A program made the position numbers and the translations under genes. From NCBI GenBank assembly GCA_964617665.1, contig CAZUAH010000148.1:1-27291 (forward strand): DNA of 27,291 nt. Reading direction: 5' to 3'. A model generated the notes under the pieces. The model was not told where the DNA came from, did not search any database, and saw only the letters and a list, made by a program, of their open reading frames with translations. The DNA is from JADHUC01 sp964617665 (GTDB lineage: Bacteria > Planctomycetota > Planctomycetia > Pirellulales > Pirellulaceae). Below are positions 17,832 through 26,123 of this stretch, piece after piece; position 1 is the first letter of the stretch, and each line of letters starts with the position of its first letter.

Positions 17832-18168
17832 CGAACCACCAACGTTGATTCGGCCAGACTGGGGTGTCGTCGGAGGCTTGTTGGCTAGGCTGGTTTCGGT
17901 GCAGGCAGGACGAATTAGGCGAGATATTGAAGTTTGCCTATATACTTGCATCATGGCAGGCTTATCCTGAGTGAGGCCCCTCGATCAGACTGGTCAATAC
18001 AGACGCGGCTCATTGGTCTACCCGAGCGCAGTCGCACGAGTTCACAGCATGCGCGCCAAACATCACTCTTACGTTCCCTGTGATGTTCTAGTCAATCCGT
18101 TTCCTGTCTTGCCATCATTCTCCAGATTCGTTCGAGATTGCCCCATCGGTACACGGCAAGTCTCTGTA

Positions 18169-18174
18169 TATAAT
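18169..18174 (+). promoter_or_regulatory. Consensus-like -10 box upstream of UVR-motif gene
   Basis: A perfect TATAAT hexamer stands 75 bp upstream of the ATG at 18250, in the divergent interval (17832-18249) with the haem protein gene. No good -35 lies 16-18 bp upstream (TTGCCC at 18138 is too far). The match may be chance in a locally AT-rich spot. Nothing else was seen in the interval. Confidence 0.3.
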
Positions 18175-18249
18175 GAAGTGATGGAGGAAACGGGCTGTGT
18201 CCCGGTTGCCACGTATGCGGTTCCGCATTCCTAGCATGATGGACCTGTG

Positions 18250-18999
18250 ATGTCGGAAAAGAATAGAGACAACATTGACGCGATTCTGGACCAGTGGCCG
18301 TACGATTCGGACACGTTGAATGTCCGTTCGGCAAGAGGCGACGATGGTCGCAACGTGATCCAAATGCGGATCGACATGGGCGTCTTGCAGCTTGAGACGA
18401 ACGGACGGCCCGATGGGGACAAGCCTCTGGGATTCGAGACCTACTACGACTTCTTGCTGGCCGAGGAACTACGCGACGACGAGATGGTGCTGGATGATGA
18501 GCAATGTCATGAGGTTGATCGCGAGTTCGTTCAGTTCTATCACCGTCGCATCTGCTGGCTGAGCCTGAAGGAGTTCACGCGCGCCGTGGACGATGCCGAC
18601 CATACATTGGCACTGATGGACTTCTGCCAGAGCCATTCACCTGACGAAACATGGACGATGTCCCACGAGCAATATCGTCCGTTTGTACTGTTTCATCGCA
18701 TCCAGGCGTCCGCCTTGGCAGAATTGGAGGAAGACCGACCCGAAGCTGCCGTTCACCAGATCAATCTTGGTCTGGATGATCTGCGCGACCTGTACACCGA
18801 GCATGATGCCGAGGAGATTCTCGAAGACGACGAGTTGATTGCCCGACTCACGGACTTGCGCGAATCGCTGCGTGATCACTACGACGTGGGCCGTACCCTT
18901 GACGAGCAGCTGGAGGAGGCTGTGGCCAAGGAACAGTACGAGTTGGCGGCCAGGATTCGCGACGAACTGGCTCGGAAAAAAACCGAATCGCGCAGGTGA
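18250..18999 (+). CDS. UVR (UvrB/UvrC-type) motif protein, function unknown
   Basis: The 249-residue soluble protein is acidic and helical. About residues 1-100 are unrecognised (LDQWPYDSDTLNVRSARGD, then the acidic FLLAEELRDDEMVLDDEQ). The middle (about 140-190) looks like a TPR-like helical pair (FVLFHRIQASALAELEEDRP, then AVHQINLGLDDLRDLY). The C-terminus (about 215-245, LDEQLEEAVAKEQYELAARI) is a UVR motif, a helical hairpin that binds protein partners in UvrB, UvrC, ClpC and McsA. No nuclease or helicase domain is present, so this is not a repair nuclease. A GTG directly before the ATG is an alternative start. It precedes the sugar isomerase-like gene by 188 bp. Confidence 0.75.
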   Translation: MSEKNRDNIDAILDQWPYDSDTLNVRSARGDDGRNVIQMRIDMGVLQLETNGRPDGDKPLGFETYYDFLLAEELRDDEMVLDDEQCHEVDREFVQFYHRRICWLSLKEFTRAVDDADHTLALMDFCQSHSPDETWTMSHEQYRPFVLFHRIQASALAELEEDRPEAAVHQINLGLDDLRDLYTEHDAEEILEDDELIARLTDLRESLRDHYDVGRTLDEQLEEAVAKEQYELAARIRDELARKKTESRR

Positions 19000-19187
19000 T
19001 GGTCTGTGCCCGACGGGCCTGATGCTAGCACTCCGCGCGTCACGGCTGGAGAATCGTCTTCCGTTTTCCGATCGCCATCGGCTGTCCTTTACATCGGCCC
19101 GGCGATTTCTCATACTACCCGGCTGTCACGGAAGAACCAGTTCTAGCGGAGTCAATTGGGCGACGGATTCAACAGGAGCACACACGG

Positions 19188-20006
19188 ATGGCTCGGCTGT
19201 CAATGAACGAAATCACGACCTTTCGTTGGTCGTTTGAAGAAGACGTTCGGAACTACGTCGCCGCGGGCATCGAGGGCATCGCAGTTTGGCGGCAGAAACT
19301 GTCGGATTTCGGTGAACAAAAGGGGGCCGATCTGCTGGCCGATAGTCCGCTGGCGGTGTCTAGCCTTCTTTGGGCGGGAGGATTCACGGGTAGCGACGGC
19401 CGGTCGTACAAGGACAGCGTCGAAGATGCCATTGAAGCGACACGACTCGCGGCTGATCTGAACGCTGGAGCCCTCGTCGTTTACAGCGGCTCACGCTCGG
19501 GCCATACGCACAATCACGCGCGGCGACTGTTCAAAGGCGCGCTAAAGGAAATGGCGCCCGTCGCCAGCGAATGCGGAGTTACCTTGGCCGTCGAGCCGAT
19601 GCACGTCGAATGCGCGGGGGACTGGACGTTCCTGACGAGTCTGGACGATTCGATCGAGTTTCTGCAGTCGGTCGATTGCCCTCAGTTAAAGCTGACCTTC
19701 GACGCCTACCACCTCGGCCAGGATTCGGCCGTCTTAGAGCGTATCAACGAGATTGTCCCTCTGATTGCGATCGTCCAACTCGGCGACGCCAAGCGCCCGC
19801 CATGCGGCGAACAGAATCGATGCCGCCTGGGCGAAGGGAGACTTCCGCTGAAAGAAATCGTCGCTCGCTTGACCGAAGCTGGCTATGATGGCTTCTTCGA
19901 CGTCGAATTGATGGGCGAGGATGTCGAGAACTCGGACTACACCGAGTTGATCGAGCAATCGAAACAGGCCTTCGCCGAACTCGTGCAACCCTGCGCCGCG
20001 CCGTAG
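19188..20006 (+). CDS. Sugar phosphate isomerase/epimerase-like TIM barrel protein
   Basis: This 272-residue protein belongs to the xylose isomerase-like TIM barrel family (AP endonuclease 2 fold), which isomerises or epimerises sugars or inositols with a divalent metal. Candidate metal ligands are Glu136 (TLAVEPMH), Asp172 and His175 (LTFDAYHLGQ), and Glu240 (FFDVELMG). The AGGAG upstream of the ATG, 9 nt away, supports the start. The substrate is not readable, since this family is very diverse. It lies downstream of the UVR-motif gene and converges with the AMMECR1-toroid gene, with only 17 bp between the stops. Confidence 0.88.
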   Translation: MARLSMNEITTFRWSFEEDVRNYVAAGIEGIAVWRQKLSDFGEQKGADLLADSPLAVSSLLWAGGFTGSDGRSYKDSVEDAIEATRLAADLNAGALVVYSGSRSGHTHNHARRLFKGALKEMAPVASECGVTLAVEPMHVECAGDWTFLTSLDDSIEFLQSVDCPQLKLTFDAYHLGQDSAVLERINEIVPLIAIVQLGDAKRPPCGEQNRCRLGEGRLPLKEIVARLTEAGYDGFFDVELMGEDVENSDYTELIEQSKQAFAELVQPCAAP

Positions 20007-20023
20007 CCGTGTCATAAGAGAAC

Positions 20024-21961
20024 TCATGAGTGACGGTTCGCGGCCGTTCCGGCCACACCGGCCGAGCCTTGAAAGTAGGGCAGGAACTTCAGGTAGAACG
20101 AAGCCACGTGTTGGATGGTGTCGACGCGGAACCATTGACGCGTAAGTTTGAATCGAATGCCGCCGATCGTTCGTTCGGGGTTCGGGACGGAATAGGCCGA
20201 GTCTCGCGTGTTGCACAATCGCAGCGTGGCCCAAGCGAGCAACCGCAACGCCTCCAAGTATCGGGCTGTTCTTTTCCGGTCTTCCGCTTTCCGCGCCAGC
20301 AGGTATGCGGCCAGTAGCCCTTCGGCACGCGCTCCGTCCGGATAGGGATGATCGCCGAAGTCATAGTAAAAAGACCCGACGTAGTCCGGGTAGGGCGTGC
20401 AGTTAGGCGCGTACATGTGATCGACCATCTGGTCCGCGTCCTGAAAGACCGGACGGCTATATGCCTCTCGCTGGAACTGAGGCGTGTCCCACAAGTCGTT
20501 GATCCCCATCATCAACCACGAATCGGCTGGCAGACTCGCATAGTGTTCCTGATAGATCCGGGGCCGTTCGACGAACAGGAACCGAAGCGACTGATGAATG
20601 CGATCATAGATGGCGTCTCGCTCGACGTCCGAGTCACAGACGTGTTGGCAGTAGTTCGCCAATCCGATGATCGCCTCGCCGGGGTAGTAGAACGAAAACA
20701 GCGAAGGATTCTCTGCCTTCGTCACCTTCCGGTCCAGATAGACGTGGTAGTATCTGAACTCGCCCGAGTCCAAAATCTCGTTCAGAAGATGGTTCGCCAG
20801 CAACTGCGATTGCTCGGCGTACGTCGCCGACTGGTAAAGCCTCTGATAGAGAGCCAGCATATATAACCCGATGCCACTTCCGCCCAGTTTGGCCTTCTTG
20901 TTGTAGTAGGCGTAGGCTGCTGAGCTTCCGTTCCCAGTGGTGTAGGGCACGAGTTGCCGAGTGAAGAAGTCGATGCCGGCCTCGATCGTCTCCGTCGAAG
21001 CGGCTATCTGTAGGTTGGGACCCCGTCCCGATCCAAGTGACATGTCGGGCAATCCCGACGTGCGCAGCCCATGAGCGAGCAGCATGGTAATGACGCCGCC
21101 GCAGTGACGTAGCAGATTATAGTAGGAATCTGTCTCGGGATCTCTGTTCGGATGTTCGTGGTCGCGATGCGAATCCGTGGCGGCGTCGTAGTAGTAAACA
21201 AATCGAGCGTCGGGATGGCGATTGTTGACAATCCAGTTCACGCCCGCTGTGGCGGCGTCGGAGATTGCCTCCTCGGTCGCCGGTGTCACAGCCGGAAGGC
21301 CGCGATAGAGCCGAATCCAGCCGTCCGCCGTACTGACGTAGCTTTCCGAGCGGAACCGATAGAACTCCAACTGGTCGATTGGCGTATCGGGGAACAGTCG
21401 TTCAACACGCCGTCTTAGCTGCCCTAAACCCAAGATCGACGACACAAACGCGTCGCCGGGCAATATGTACCGGCGTCGTTCCCCACCGATGATCCGCAGG
21501 CCATCGATGCCGAACTCGAAACGACTACTGTCAAGTGCCGACTCGGAAAGCGAGCCGAAATCCACGACAGCCGGCTCGTCTACAATGAAGTCAAACTGCA
21601 CACGGCATTGTTCCAGGTCTGACAGATCGAAGTCGCCAAAGCGAGGGTGGCTGATCGCGCGCTGAATCACATTTCGAATGTTCTCGAAAGCCGGTGTCGC
21701 GGTAGCCCGAACCACCATCAACCTCGGCCTGCCGGATTGATAGAGGGTCGAGCCGAAGCCCCAGAAGTCTGACGGGAATCCGCTGCGCTCAAACAGCGAG
21801 CGCGCATCGGTCGCGTCTGCCTCGGCAAGAGATCCATCGCGCAGGCATCCTTGCAACCTGTCGAAGAATCGGGTCTCGTTGTTCGTGAGGACCACTGGGC
21901 CGATGGTTGGCGCGGGGTCAACGTTGCCAGTTGCTCGCCTACTGCTCACTGTGTCGTTCAT
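20024..21961 (-). CDS. AMMECR1-like domain fused to an alpha/alpha-toroid-like domain
   Basis: The 645-residue product begins at ATG 21961 (MNDTVSSRR), with AGGC upstream. The frame is open to 22207, but that extension is Cys-rich and unlike a protein. Residues of about 20-220 resemble AMMECR1: a long helix with AFENIRNVIQRAISHPRFGD, then DLEQCRVQFDFIVDEPAVVD and FGIDGLRIIGGERRRYILPG. The usual LRGCIG motif is replaced by RLMVVRATAT, so a conserved site is lost. Residues of about 230-640 are helical repeats with aromatic-rich turns (LFSFYYPGEAIIGLANYC, DSWLMMGINDLWDT, DFGDHPYPDGARAEGLLAAY), like the (alpha/alpha)6 toroids of glycosidases, epimerases and LanC-like proteins. No catalytic residues can be assigned. 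No signal peptide is evident from the chosen start. Confidence 0.65.
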   Translation of the reverse strand: MNDTVSSRRATGNVDPAPTIGPVVLTNNETRFFDRLQGCLRDGSLAEADATDARSLFERSGFPSDFWGFGSTLYQSGRPRLMVVRATATPAFENIRNVIQRAISHPRFGDFDLSDLEQCRVQFDFIVDEPAVVDFGSLSESALDSSRFEFGIDGLRIIGGERRRYILPGDAFVSSILGLGQLRRRVERLFPDTPIDQLEFYRFRSESYVSTADGWIRLYRGLPAVTPATEEAISDAATAGVNWIVNNRHPDARFVYYYDAATDSHRDHEHPNRDPETDSYYNLLRHCGGVITMLLAHGLRTSGLPDMSLGSGRGPNLQIAASTETIEAGIDFFTRQLVPYTTGNGSSAAYAYYNKKAKLGGSGIGLYMLALYQRLYQSATYAEQSQLLANHLLNEILDSGEFRYYHVYLDRKVTKAENPSLFSFYYPGEAIIGLANYCQHVCDSDVERDAIYDRIHQSLRFLFVERPRIYQEHYASLPADSWLMMGINDLWDTPQFQREAYSRPVFQDADQMVDHMYAPNCTPYPDYVGSFYYDFGDHPYPDGARAEGLLAAYLLARKAEDRKRTARYLEALRLLAWATLRLCNTRDSAYSVPNPERTIGGIRFKLTRQWFRVDTIQHVASFYLKFLPYFQGSAGVAGTAANRHS

Positions 21962-22347
21962 GTGACTGCCTAGCGCGGCCGACGCCGCGAGCAAGGAATG
22001 TGAGCACGGGGCGCAGCTACATCGGACCGAGGAACCGCTCAAGAGTAGCGCCAACATGGTTGCCGGTCTATTGTACCACGGATTCAGTACTCGGGGGATC
22101 GGTACGTGACGATGGAATGATCGGCGATCCGCAGGGCAGAGCGCGAAAGAATGAAGGAAGCGTCCGATTGCAGCGTTGACTTGACGCCCTACTACGGAGT
22201 AGTACACTAAAGGCTGAAGATGCGGGCTAGGACATCTCGTCAGTTTGAATCAGTTGTGAGTTCCGGCCGCGACGGTCCGGGATCATCGAGAAGGTCTCCT
22301 CTCGCCCTCGATAGTGTTTGGTGAGCGCGCAAACACGTCAACACCTG
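21962..22347. other. Divergent intergenic region upstream of glycosyltransferase operon
   Basis: These bases separate the minus-strand AMMECR1-toroid gene from the plus-strand SPINDLY-type gene and should hold promoters for both. Both genes have in-frame extensions into this interval (to 22207 and to 22318), which I judge non-coding because they lack family features. No repeat, RNA gene or clear promoter hexamer pair was seen. Confidence 0.4.
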
Positions 22348-24012
22348 ATGGACAAAGATATCACCGACTTGTCGGAAGGTCTCGACCGATTTCTCGATTC
22401 TTGGCAGCGTTCGCGGCCGGATGAGCGCGTCCGTGCGAAGTTGCGTGCGTTGCTCAAGGACAAACCAGCGTGTACGAAGCTGTATGACTGCCTGTCTCGC
22501 TTGAGCGATAGGGACTTGAAGCGAGCATTCGTCAACGCATTGACCGATGATTGGGAAGAGGCAGGCGATATCCAATTCCTGGTTGGCTGTGTGTGTTTCG
22601 AACAAGGACAACTACGTCTGGCCTGCAGTTTCTTCCGAGACACGGTAGCCTGCGTTCCTAACCACACCAAGGCTTACCGTACTTTGGGTAACGCACTGCG
22701 CCTTTTGGGCGAATTGGATGAAGCAGTGGAGGCCTACCGGGCAGCAATCGGAATTCAGCCGAACCGCGGCGTTCATAGCCGTCTCCTGTTAGCGCTGAAC
22801 TTCAGTCCGTCTGCATCACCCGAGGCGATCGCGGAAGAGCACCGGCATTGGGGCGCCCTCTATTTCCCTGCACCGATCGAACGAGAGTTCTCACCGGATA
22901 AGCTACGCGACGATAAAGAGCGTCTGACCATCGGCTATGCATCCCCGGATTTCAGGTCCCACCCGGTGGCGTATTTCATCCAGCCGATCCTGGCCACCCA
23001 TGATCGTACGCGTTTTCGTATCATCTCCTATGCGACGGCACGTGGCGAGGACGGCGTGACGCGTCGTATCAAGGGCATGGTGGACCAATGGCGGGAGGTA
23101 GCGGGCAGTTCGGCCGAGCAACTCGCGCAGACGATTCTGGAAGACGATGTCGATATCCTTGTGGATCTGGCCGGGCACACCTCGGGCAACCGGCTGGACG
23201 TGTTTTCCCATCGTGCCGCACCAGTGCAGGCGACTTACCTGGGCTATCCCAACACCACAGGATTGAGAAGCATCGATTACCGCATCACCGACGGCTTCAC
23301 GGACCCGGTAGGTGTCGCCGAACGGTGGCATTCGGAGCGGCTATTCAGATTGGATCCGGGCTTTCTCACCTTCGAGCCGCCGCACGGCTGCCCTGACGTG
23401 GAGCCCACACCCGCCGAGGCGAATGGCTACGTCACCTTTGGTTCGTTCAACAAGTTCTCCAAGGTGTCACAACCGACCATCGAAGCTTGGGTCGCAATCG
23501 TCAACGCCGTACCCCGCGCGCGTCTTCTGCTCAAAACCGGCAGCCTCCAGGAGCAGGAAGAGAAGACTCGCGCGATCCAACTTTTTGTCGACGCTGGGCT
23601 GGACGATCCGCGACGGATCGAGATCATTGATCTTGTTCCTTCGCGCACCGAGCATCTAAGGCTGTATGGGCGCTTGGATGTGGCGCTGGATCCCTTCCCG
23701 TACAACGGCACCACGACCACCTGTCAGGCACTATACATGGGAGTACCCGTGGTCGCCTTGCTCGGCGGCCATCACGCGGCTAGGGTCGGAGGCAGCGTGC
23801 TCAATCAGGTCGGACTGCAACGGTTGATCGCCCGCGACGTGGGAGAGTATGTGCAGATAGCGGTGGATTTGGCTTCCGATGTTGGGCAACTCGCGAGCCT
23901 GCGCCGTTCCATGCGGCCGCTGATGCAGGCTTCGCCTTTGCTCGACCACCGGGGTTTTACGGAGAAGCTCGAAGCATCCTATCGCAAGATGTGGCGCGAT
24001 CTGCCGCGATGA
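22348..24012 (+). CDS. SPINDLY/OGT-family (GT41) protein O-glycosyltransferase
   Basis: The protein (554 residues from ATG 22348) resembles O-GlcNAc transferase and SPINDLY, which attach GlcNAc or fucose to Ser/Thr of intracellular proteins. The N-terminus has TPR-like helices (for example DIQFLVGCVCFEQGQLRLA, AYRTLGNALRLLGELDEAV). The catalytic part has the conserved His in GYASPDFRSHPVAYF (His205), the Lys in FGSFNKFSKVSQP (Lys372), and the donor-site region DPFPYNGTTTTCQALYMGVP followed by GGHHAARVGGSVLNQVGL. Only two or so clear TPRs are present, far fewer than in the eukaryotic enzymes. TTG 22318 is an alternative start; neither has a clear ribosome binding site. The fused kinase-nucleotidyltransferase gene follows 41 bp downstream, suggesting one transcript. 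The donor sugar is unknown. Confidence 0.9.
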   Translation: MDKDITDLSEGLDRFLDSWQRSRPDERVRAKLRALLKDKPACTKLYDCLSRLSDRDLKRAFVNALTDDWEEAGDIQFLVGCVCFEQGQLRLACSFFRDTVACVPNHTKAYRTLGNALRLLGELDEAVEAYRAAIGIQPNRGVHSRLLLALNFSPSASPEAIAEEHRHWGALYFPAPIEREFSPDKLRDDKERLTIGYASPDFRSHPVAYFIQPILATHDRTRFRIISYATARGEDGVTRRIKGMVDQWREVAGSSAEQLAQTILEDDVDILVDLAGHTSGNRLDVFSHRAAPVQATYLGYPNTTGLRSIDYRITDGFTDPVGVAERWHSERLFRLDPGFLTFEPPHGCPDVEPTPAEANGYVTFGSFNKFSKVSQPTIEAWVAIVNAVPRARLLLKTGSLQEQEEKTRAIQLFVDAGLDDPRRIEIIDLVPSRTEHLRLYGRLDVALDPFPYNGTTTTCQALYMGVPVVALLGGHHAARVGGSVLNQVGLQRLIARDVGEYVQIAVDLASDVGQLASLRRSMRPLMQASPLLDHRGFTEKLEASYRKMWRDLPR

Positions 24013-24053
24013 TGAGCGGACCCGGGGGCCAAAGAGGAGGAGCAGGTCAAGCG

Positions 24054-25139
24054 ATGAAGAGGATTTTTGTCTCCGGCTGTTATGACATTCTTCACGCGGG
24101 GCACGTCCAGTTCTTCTCCGATGCGAGAGCATTGGGTGATGAACTGATCGTCTGCTTTGCATCCGCGGATGTCTACTGGGCGCACAAGAAGCGGAAGAGT
24201 TCGCTACCCGACGACCATAAGAGAGTCATTCTCGAATCGCTGTCCATGGTCGACCACGTGGTCAGGGGCGAAGGCAAAAGGGAGGGGCTCGACTTCGAAG
24301 ACCACTTCCTGCATCTCAAACCGGATCTGCTGGCCGTGACTACCGACGACCAGTACGGCGATCTGAAACGGGAATTGTGTCAGCGAGTGGGGGCGGAATA
24401 CCGTGTGTTGGAGAAGACACCGCCGGACTCTGATTCTGTATCAACAACCGGGATTGTGCGTTGCATCCAGGCGCCAACGCAGGCGCCACTACGTGTGGAC
24501 TTTGCCGGCGGCTGGCTCGACGTGCCCCGCCTCGCGCGACCGAACGCCTACATCGTCAACTGTGCCATCTCGCCGTTGGTTTCCCTACGCCATTGGCCTT
24601 ACCACCCCAGGTCCGGGTTGGGAGGCAGCGGGGCCTACGCCCTCTTGCAAGGGGACAGCGGGGTTGCGTCGGAGCTGAACCTGGGGGTGGGATGGCAGGA
24701 TCCGGCGGTGATCAACGAGACCGGACTTTGCGTGTGGAAAAGCGGCGCCGGGCCGGCATTGGACTTCAAGCGAAACGGCGAGATGCTAGCCGGACGCATG
24801 GCGCTACTGTGGACCGGTTCTCCGCACGACACGCCGAGCCTGACAGACAAGACGCGCGATTACGACAAGATCGCGGAGGCCGGGCGGATCGCCCGGGAGG
24901 CGATTCTCAAGGTATCGCTCGAAGAATTGGCCCTCGCGATTCGCCATTCGTACGAGGTGCAGTTGAGTGAAGGCATGGACGAGCTACCTGCCGAGACGTC
25001 GTCGCTTGCCAAGAAGTACTGCGGAGGCGGCTTTGGCGGATACGCCGTCTACCTGTTTCGCGTTTCGGGCGACCGCGACGCCTTCGTTGCGGCGAACGAT
25101 GCGATCGCCGTTGAACCGTATCTGAGATCGTGTTTCTGA
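24054..25139 (+). CDS. Fused HxGH cytidylyltransferase and GHMP sugar kinase
   Basis: The 361-residue protein starts at ATG 24054, behind a purine-rich ribosome binding region (AGGAGGAGCAGG). Residues 1-140 are a nucleotidyltransferase with the HxGH motif (CYDILHAGH, His14 and His17), and SVSTTGIVRCIQ in the place of the family ISSTxI motif. Residues 145-361 are a compact GHMP kinase: RVDFAGGWLDVP (147-158), glycine-rich SGLGGSGAYALL (187-198), GWQD (213-216) and the C-terminal KKYCGGGFGGYAVYLF (320-335). This resembles HddA-type heptose kinases but is shorter than the usual 320-350 residues. The order and kinase fold differ from HldE, which joins a ribokinase-type kinase to an HxGH domain. 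It probably phosphorylates a sugar and makes an NDP-sugar (inference). It follows the SPINDLY-type gene. Confidence 0.85.
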   Translation: MKRIFVSGCYDILHAGHVQFFSDARALGDELIVCFASADVYWAHKKRKSSLPDDHKRVILESLSMVDHVVRGEGKREGLDFEDHFLHLKPDLLAVTTDDQYGDLKRELCQRVGAEYRVLEKTPPDSDSVSTTGIVRCIQAPTQAPLRVDFAGGWLDVPRLARPNAYIVNCAISPLVSLRHWPYHPRSGLGGSGAYALLQGDSGVASELNLGVGWQDPAVINETGLCVWKSGAGPALDFKRNGEMLAGRMALLWTGSPHDTPSLTDKTRDYDKIAEAGRIAREAILKVSLEELALAIRHSYEVQLSEGMDELPAETSSLAKKYCGGGFGGYAVYLFRVSGDRDAFVAANDAIAVEPYLRSCF

Positions 25140-25242
25140 CTCAGCAGCCTGGCCGCGGATCGTCGGCAATCCGATTTGGCAGCTAACAGGGTCGTGGGGA
25201 GGTTGTGCGGTTTTCAACTCGTTGTATTCTCTGCATTCCCTT

Positions 25243-25390
25243 CACTCTCCCTCTGGGAGAGTCGAGCCGTAGGCTCGGAGAGGGCTCTTCTCGCGTACCC
25301 TCCCTGGGCCATCGGCCCGACCCTCCCGCTCGCTGCGGGAGGGTGATTTCTCCTGTAAACTGGACGACCTCCCACAGGGAGAGGGAGCAG
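25243..25390. repeat. Composite multi-hairpin intergenic repeat
   Basis: This region, starting about 100 bp after the fused-enzyme gene, contains several nested inverted repeats. The outer arms are CTCTCCCTCTGGGAG (from about 25245) and the CTCCCACAGGGAGAGG segment (from about 25369). Inside are CGAGCC/GGCTCG (25263-25277), GGGCC/GGCCC (25306-25318) and a perfect 10-bp stem ACCCTCCCGC/GCGGGAGGGT with a 5-nt loop (25320-25344). The RNA would fold as several stems on a closing helix. It may terminate the 22348-25139 operon. The element looks like a dispersed REP-type repeat. Confidence 0.7.
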
Positions 25391-25472
25391 TTTCTCAGTA
25401 TTCCGTGAAACGCTCTCAGACCCCATTGAAGACGTTCCACAAGAAAATGAACAGCGCTAACCCAGATTGTTC

Positions 25473-25545
25473 ATTAGCCGCTGGGCGATAGCCCACGGTT
25501 GCTGGAATCGTCGCACAAACCGGACGCTAGGGCGTTCCGGCTAAT
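25473..25545. repeat. Imperfect inverted repeat overlapping a stop codon
   Basis: Two 28-nt arms, 25473-25500 and 25518-25545, pair at about 19 positions, with the ends ATTAGCCG and GGTT conserved on both. The right arm contains the near-palindrome CCGGACGCTAGGGCGTTCCGG. The TAG stop of the minus-strand NPYEAP gene falls inside the right arm (25541-25543). It appears to be a REP-like element inserted at, or forming, the 3' end of that gene. Confidence 0.6.
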
Positions 25546-25909
25546 CTGCGCGGTGTTCTGGGCAAGATAGCCGTGACTCCTTTTCCGCGTTCATGTTGTG
25601 AAGAACGCTGACCGGTTCATGAATAATCCGGGCTAACCTAGGCCAGAAGAGAATCGCAAACCATAGACTGGACCATGCCGAGCGGAAGTCTTTCAGGAGC
25701 TTCGCATGTTCCTCTTTGTCCAGCTCTGCCAGTTCTTTTCTGAGCTGATACCACTGAACGAGCCGCAAGATGTAGATCAGGCCAAGAAGAGGAATCAACG
25801 CCACGACAAACGCCAACCGCGCGTCCCGAATCAAGTTGTTCGCCTTCTTGATGCATTTCGACGGAGGAGCTGCGTACGTGCTCGGAGCTTCGTACGGATT
25901 CTCTGTCAT
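25541..25909 (-). CDS. Small membrane protein with N-terminal NPYEAP motif
   Basis: The 122-residue protein starts MTENPYEAPSTYAAPP. An NPYxAP or NPYxSP motif at the extreme N-terminus is common in small planctomycete membrane proteins of unknown function. Two hydrophobic segments follow: LAFVVALIPLLGLIYILRLV (about 32-51) and a weaker SSLWFAILFWPRLARII (about 80-96). A charged helix lies between them (LRKELAELDKEEHAKLLKDF). ATG 25909 or a GTG two codons earlier could be the start. The last few residues and the stop lie in an inverted repeat, so the native C-terminus may have been altered. No function is assigned. Confidence 0.7.
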   Translation of the reverse strand: MTENPYEAPSTYAAPPSKCIKKANNLIRDARLAFVVALIPLLGLIYILRLVQWYQLRKELAELDKEEHAKLLKDFRSAWSSLWFAILFWPRLARIIHEPVSVLHNMNAEKESRLSCPEHRAD

Positions 25910-25976
25910 GATCACCCCGCGTCAGCCTTGCAGGTTCGCCCAGAATTCATTCCCACCAACCATCGCACCGTTCCCC

Positions 25977-26050
25977 GCACTGGGCCGCTTCAAACCGGCG
26001 GCCATCCATGTCCGCTGTGCCTTCGGCCTTTTCGTTCCTCTCTCTGCCCT
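25977..26050. repeat. Direct repeat, copy A
   Basis: About 74 bp here match 26749-26820. The common core GGCGGCCATCCATGTCCGC is followed by a near-identical block that ends around TTTTCGTTC, and GCAC(T/C)GGGCCG precedes it. Between the two copies lie the DUF433 gene and the toxin remnant. Copy A sits downstream of the truncated toxin gene (minus strand). The function is unknown; it looks like a dispersed intergenic element. Confidence 0.75.
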
Positions 26051-26123
26051 GGCACACTACCGGTTTGCGTTTCCAGCGTTCCCGCCCAAGGCTCGCCGCG
26101 GAACGCGGCATCGCCCGCAACGG

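Noticed and set aside
22208..22317. A promoter hexamer pair upstream of the glycosyltransferase gene
   Set aside because: No combination of -35 and -10 hexamers with normal spacing could be identified by eye.
25243..25390. Repeats here as a CRISPR array
   Set aside because: The repeats are inverted and nested, not evenly spaced direct repeats with unique spacers, and no cas gene is present.
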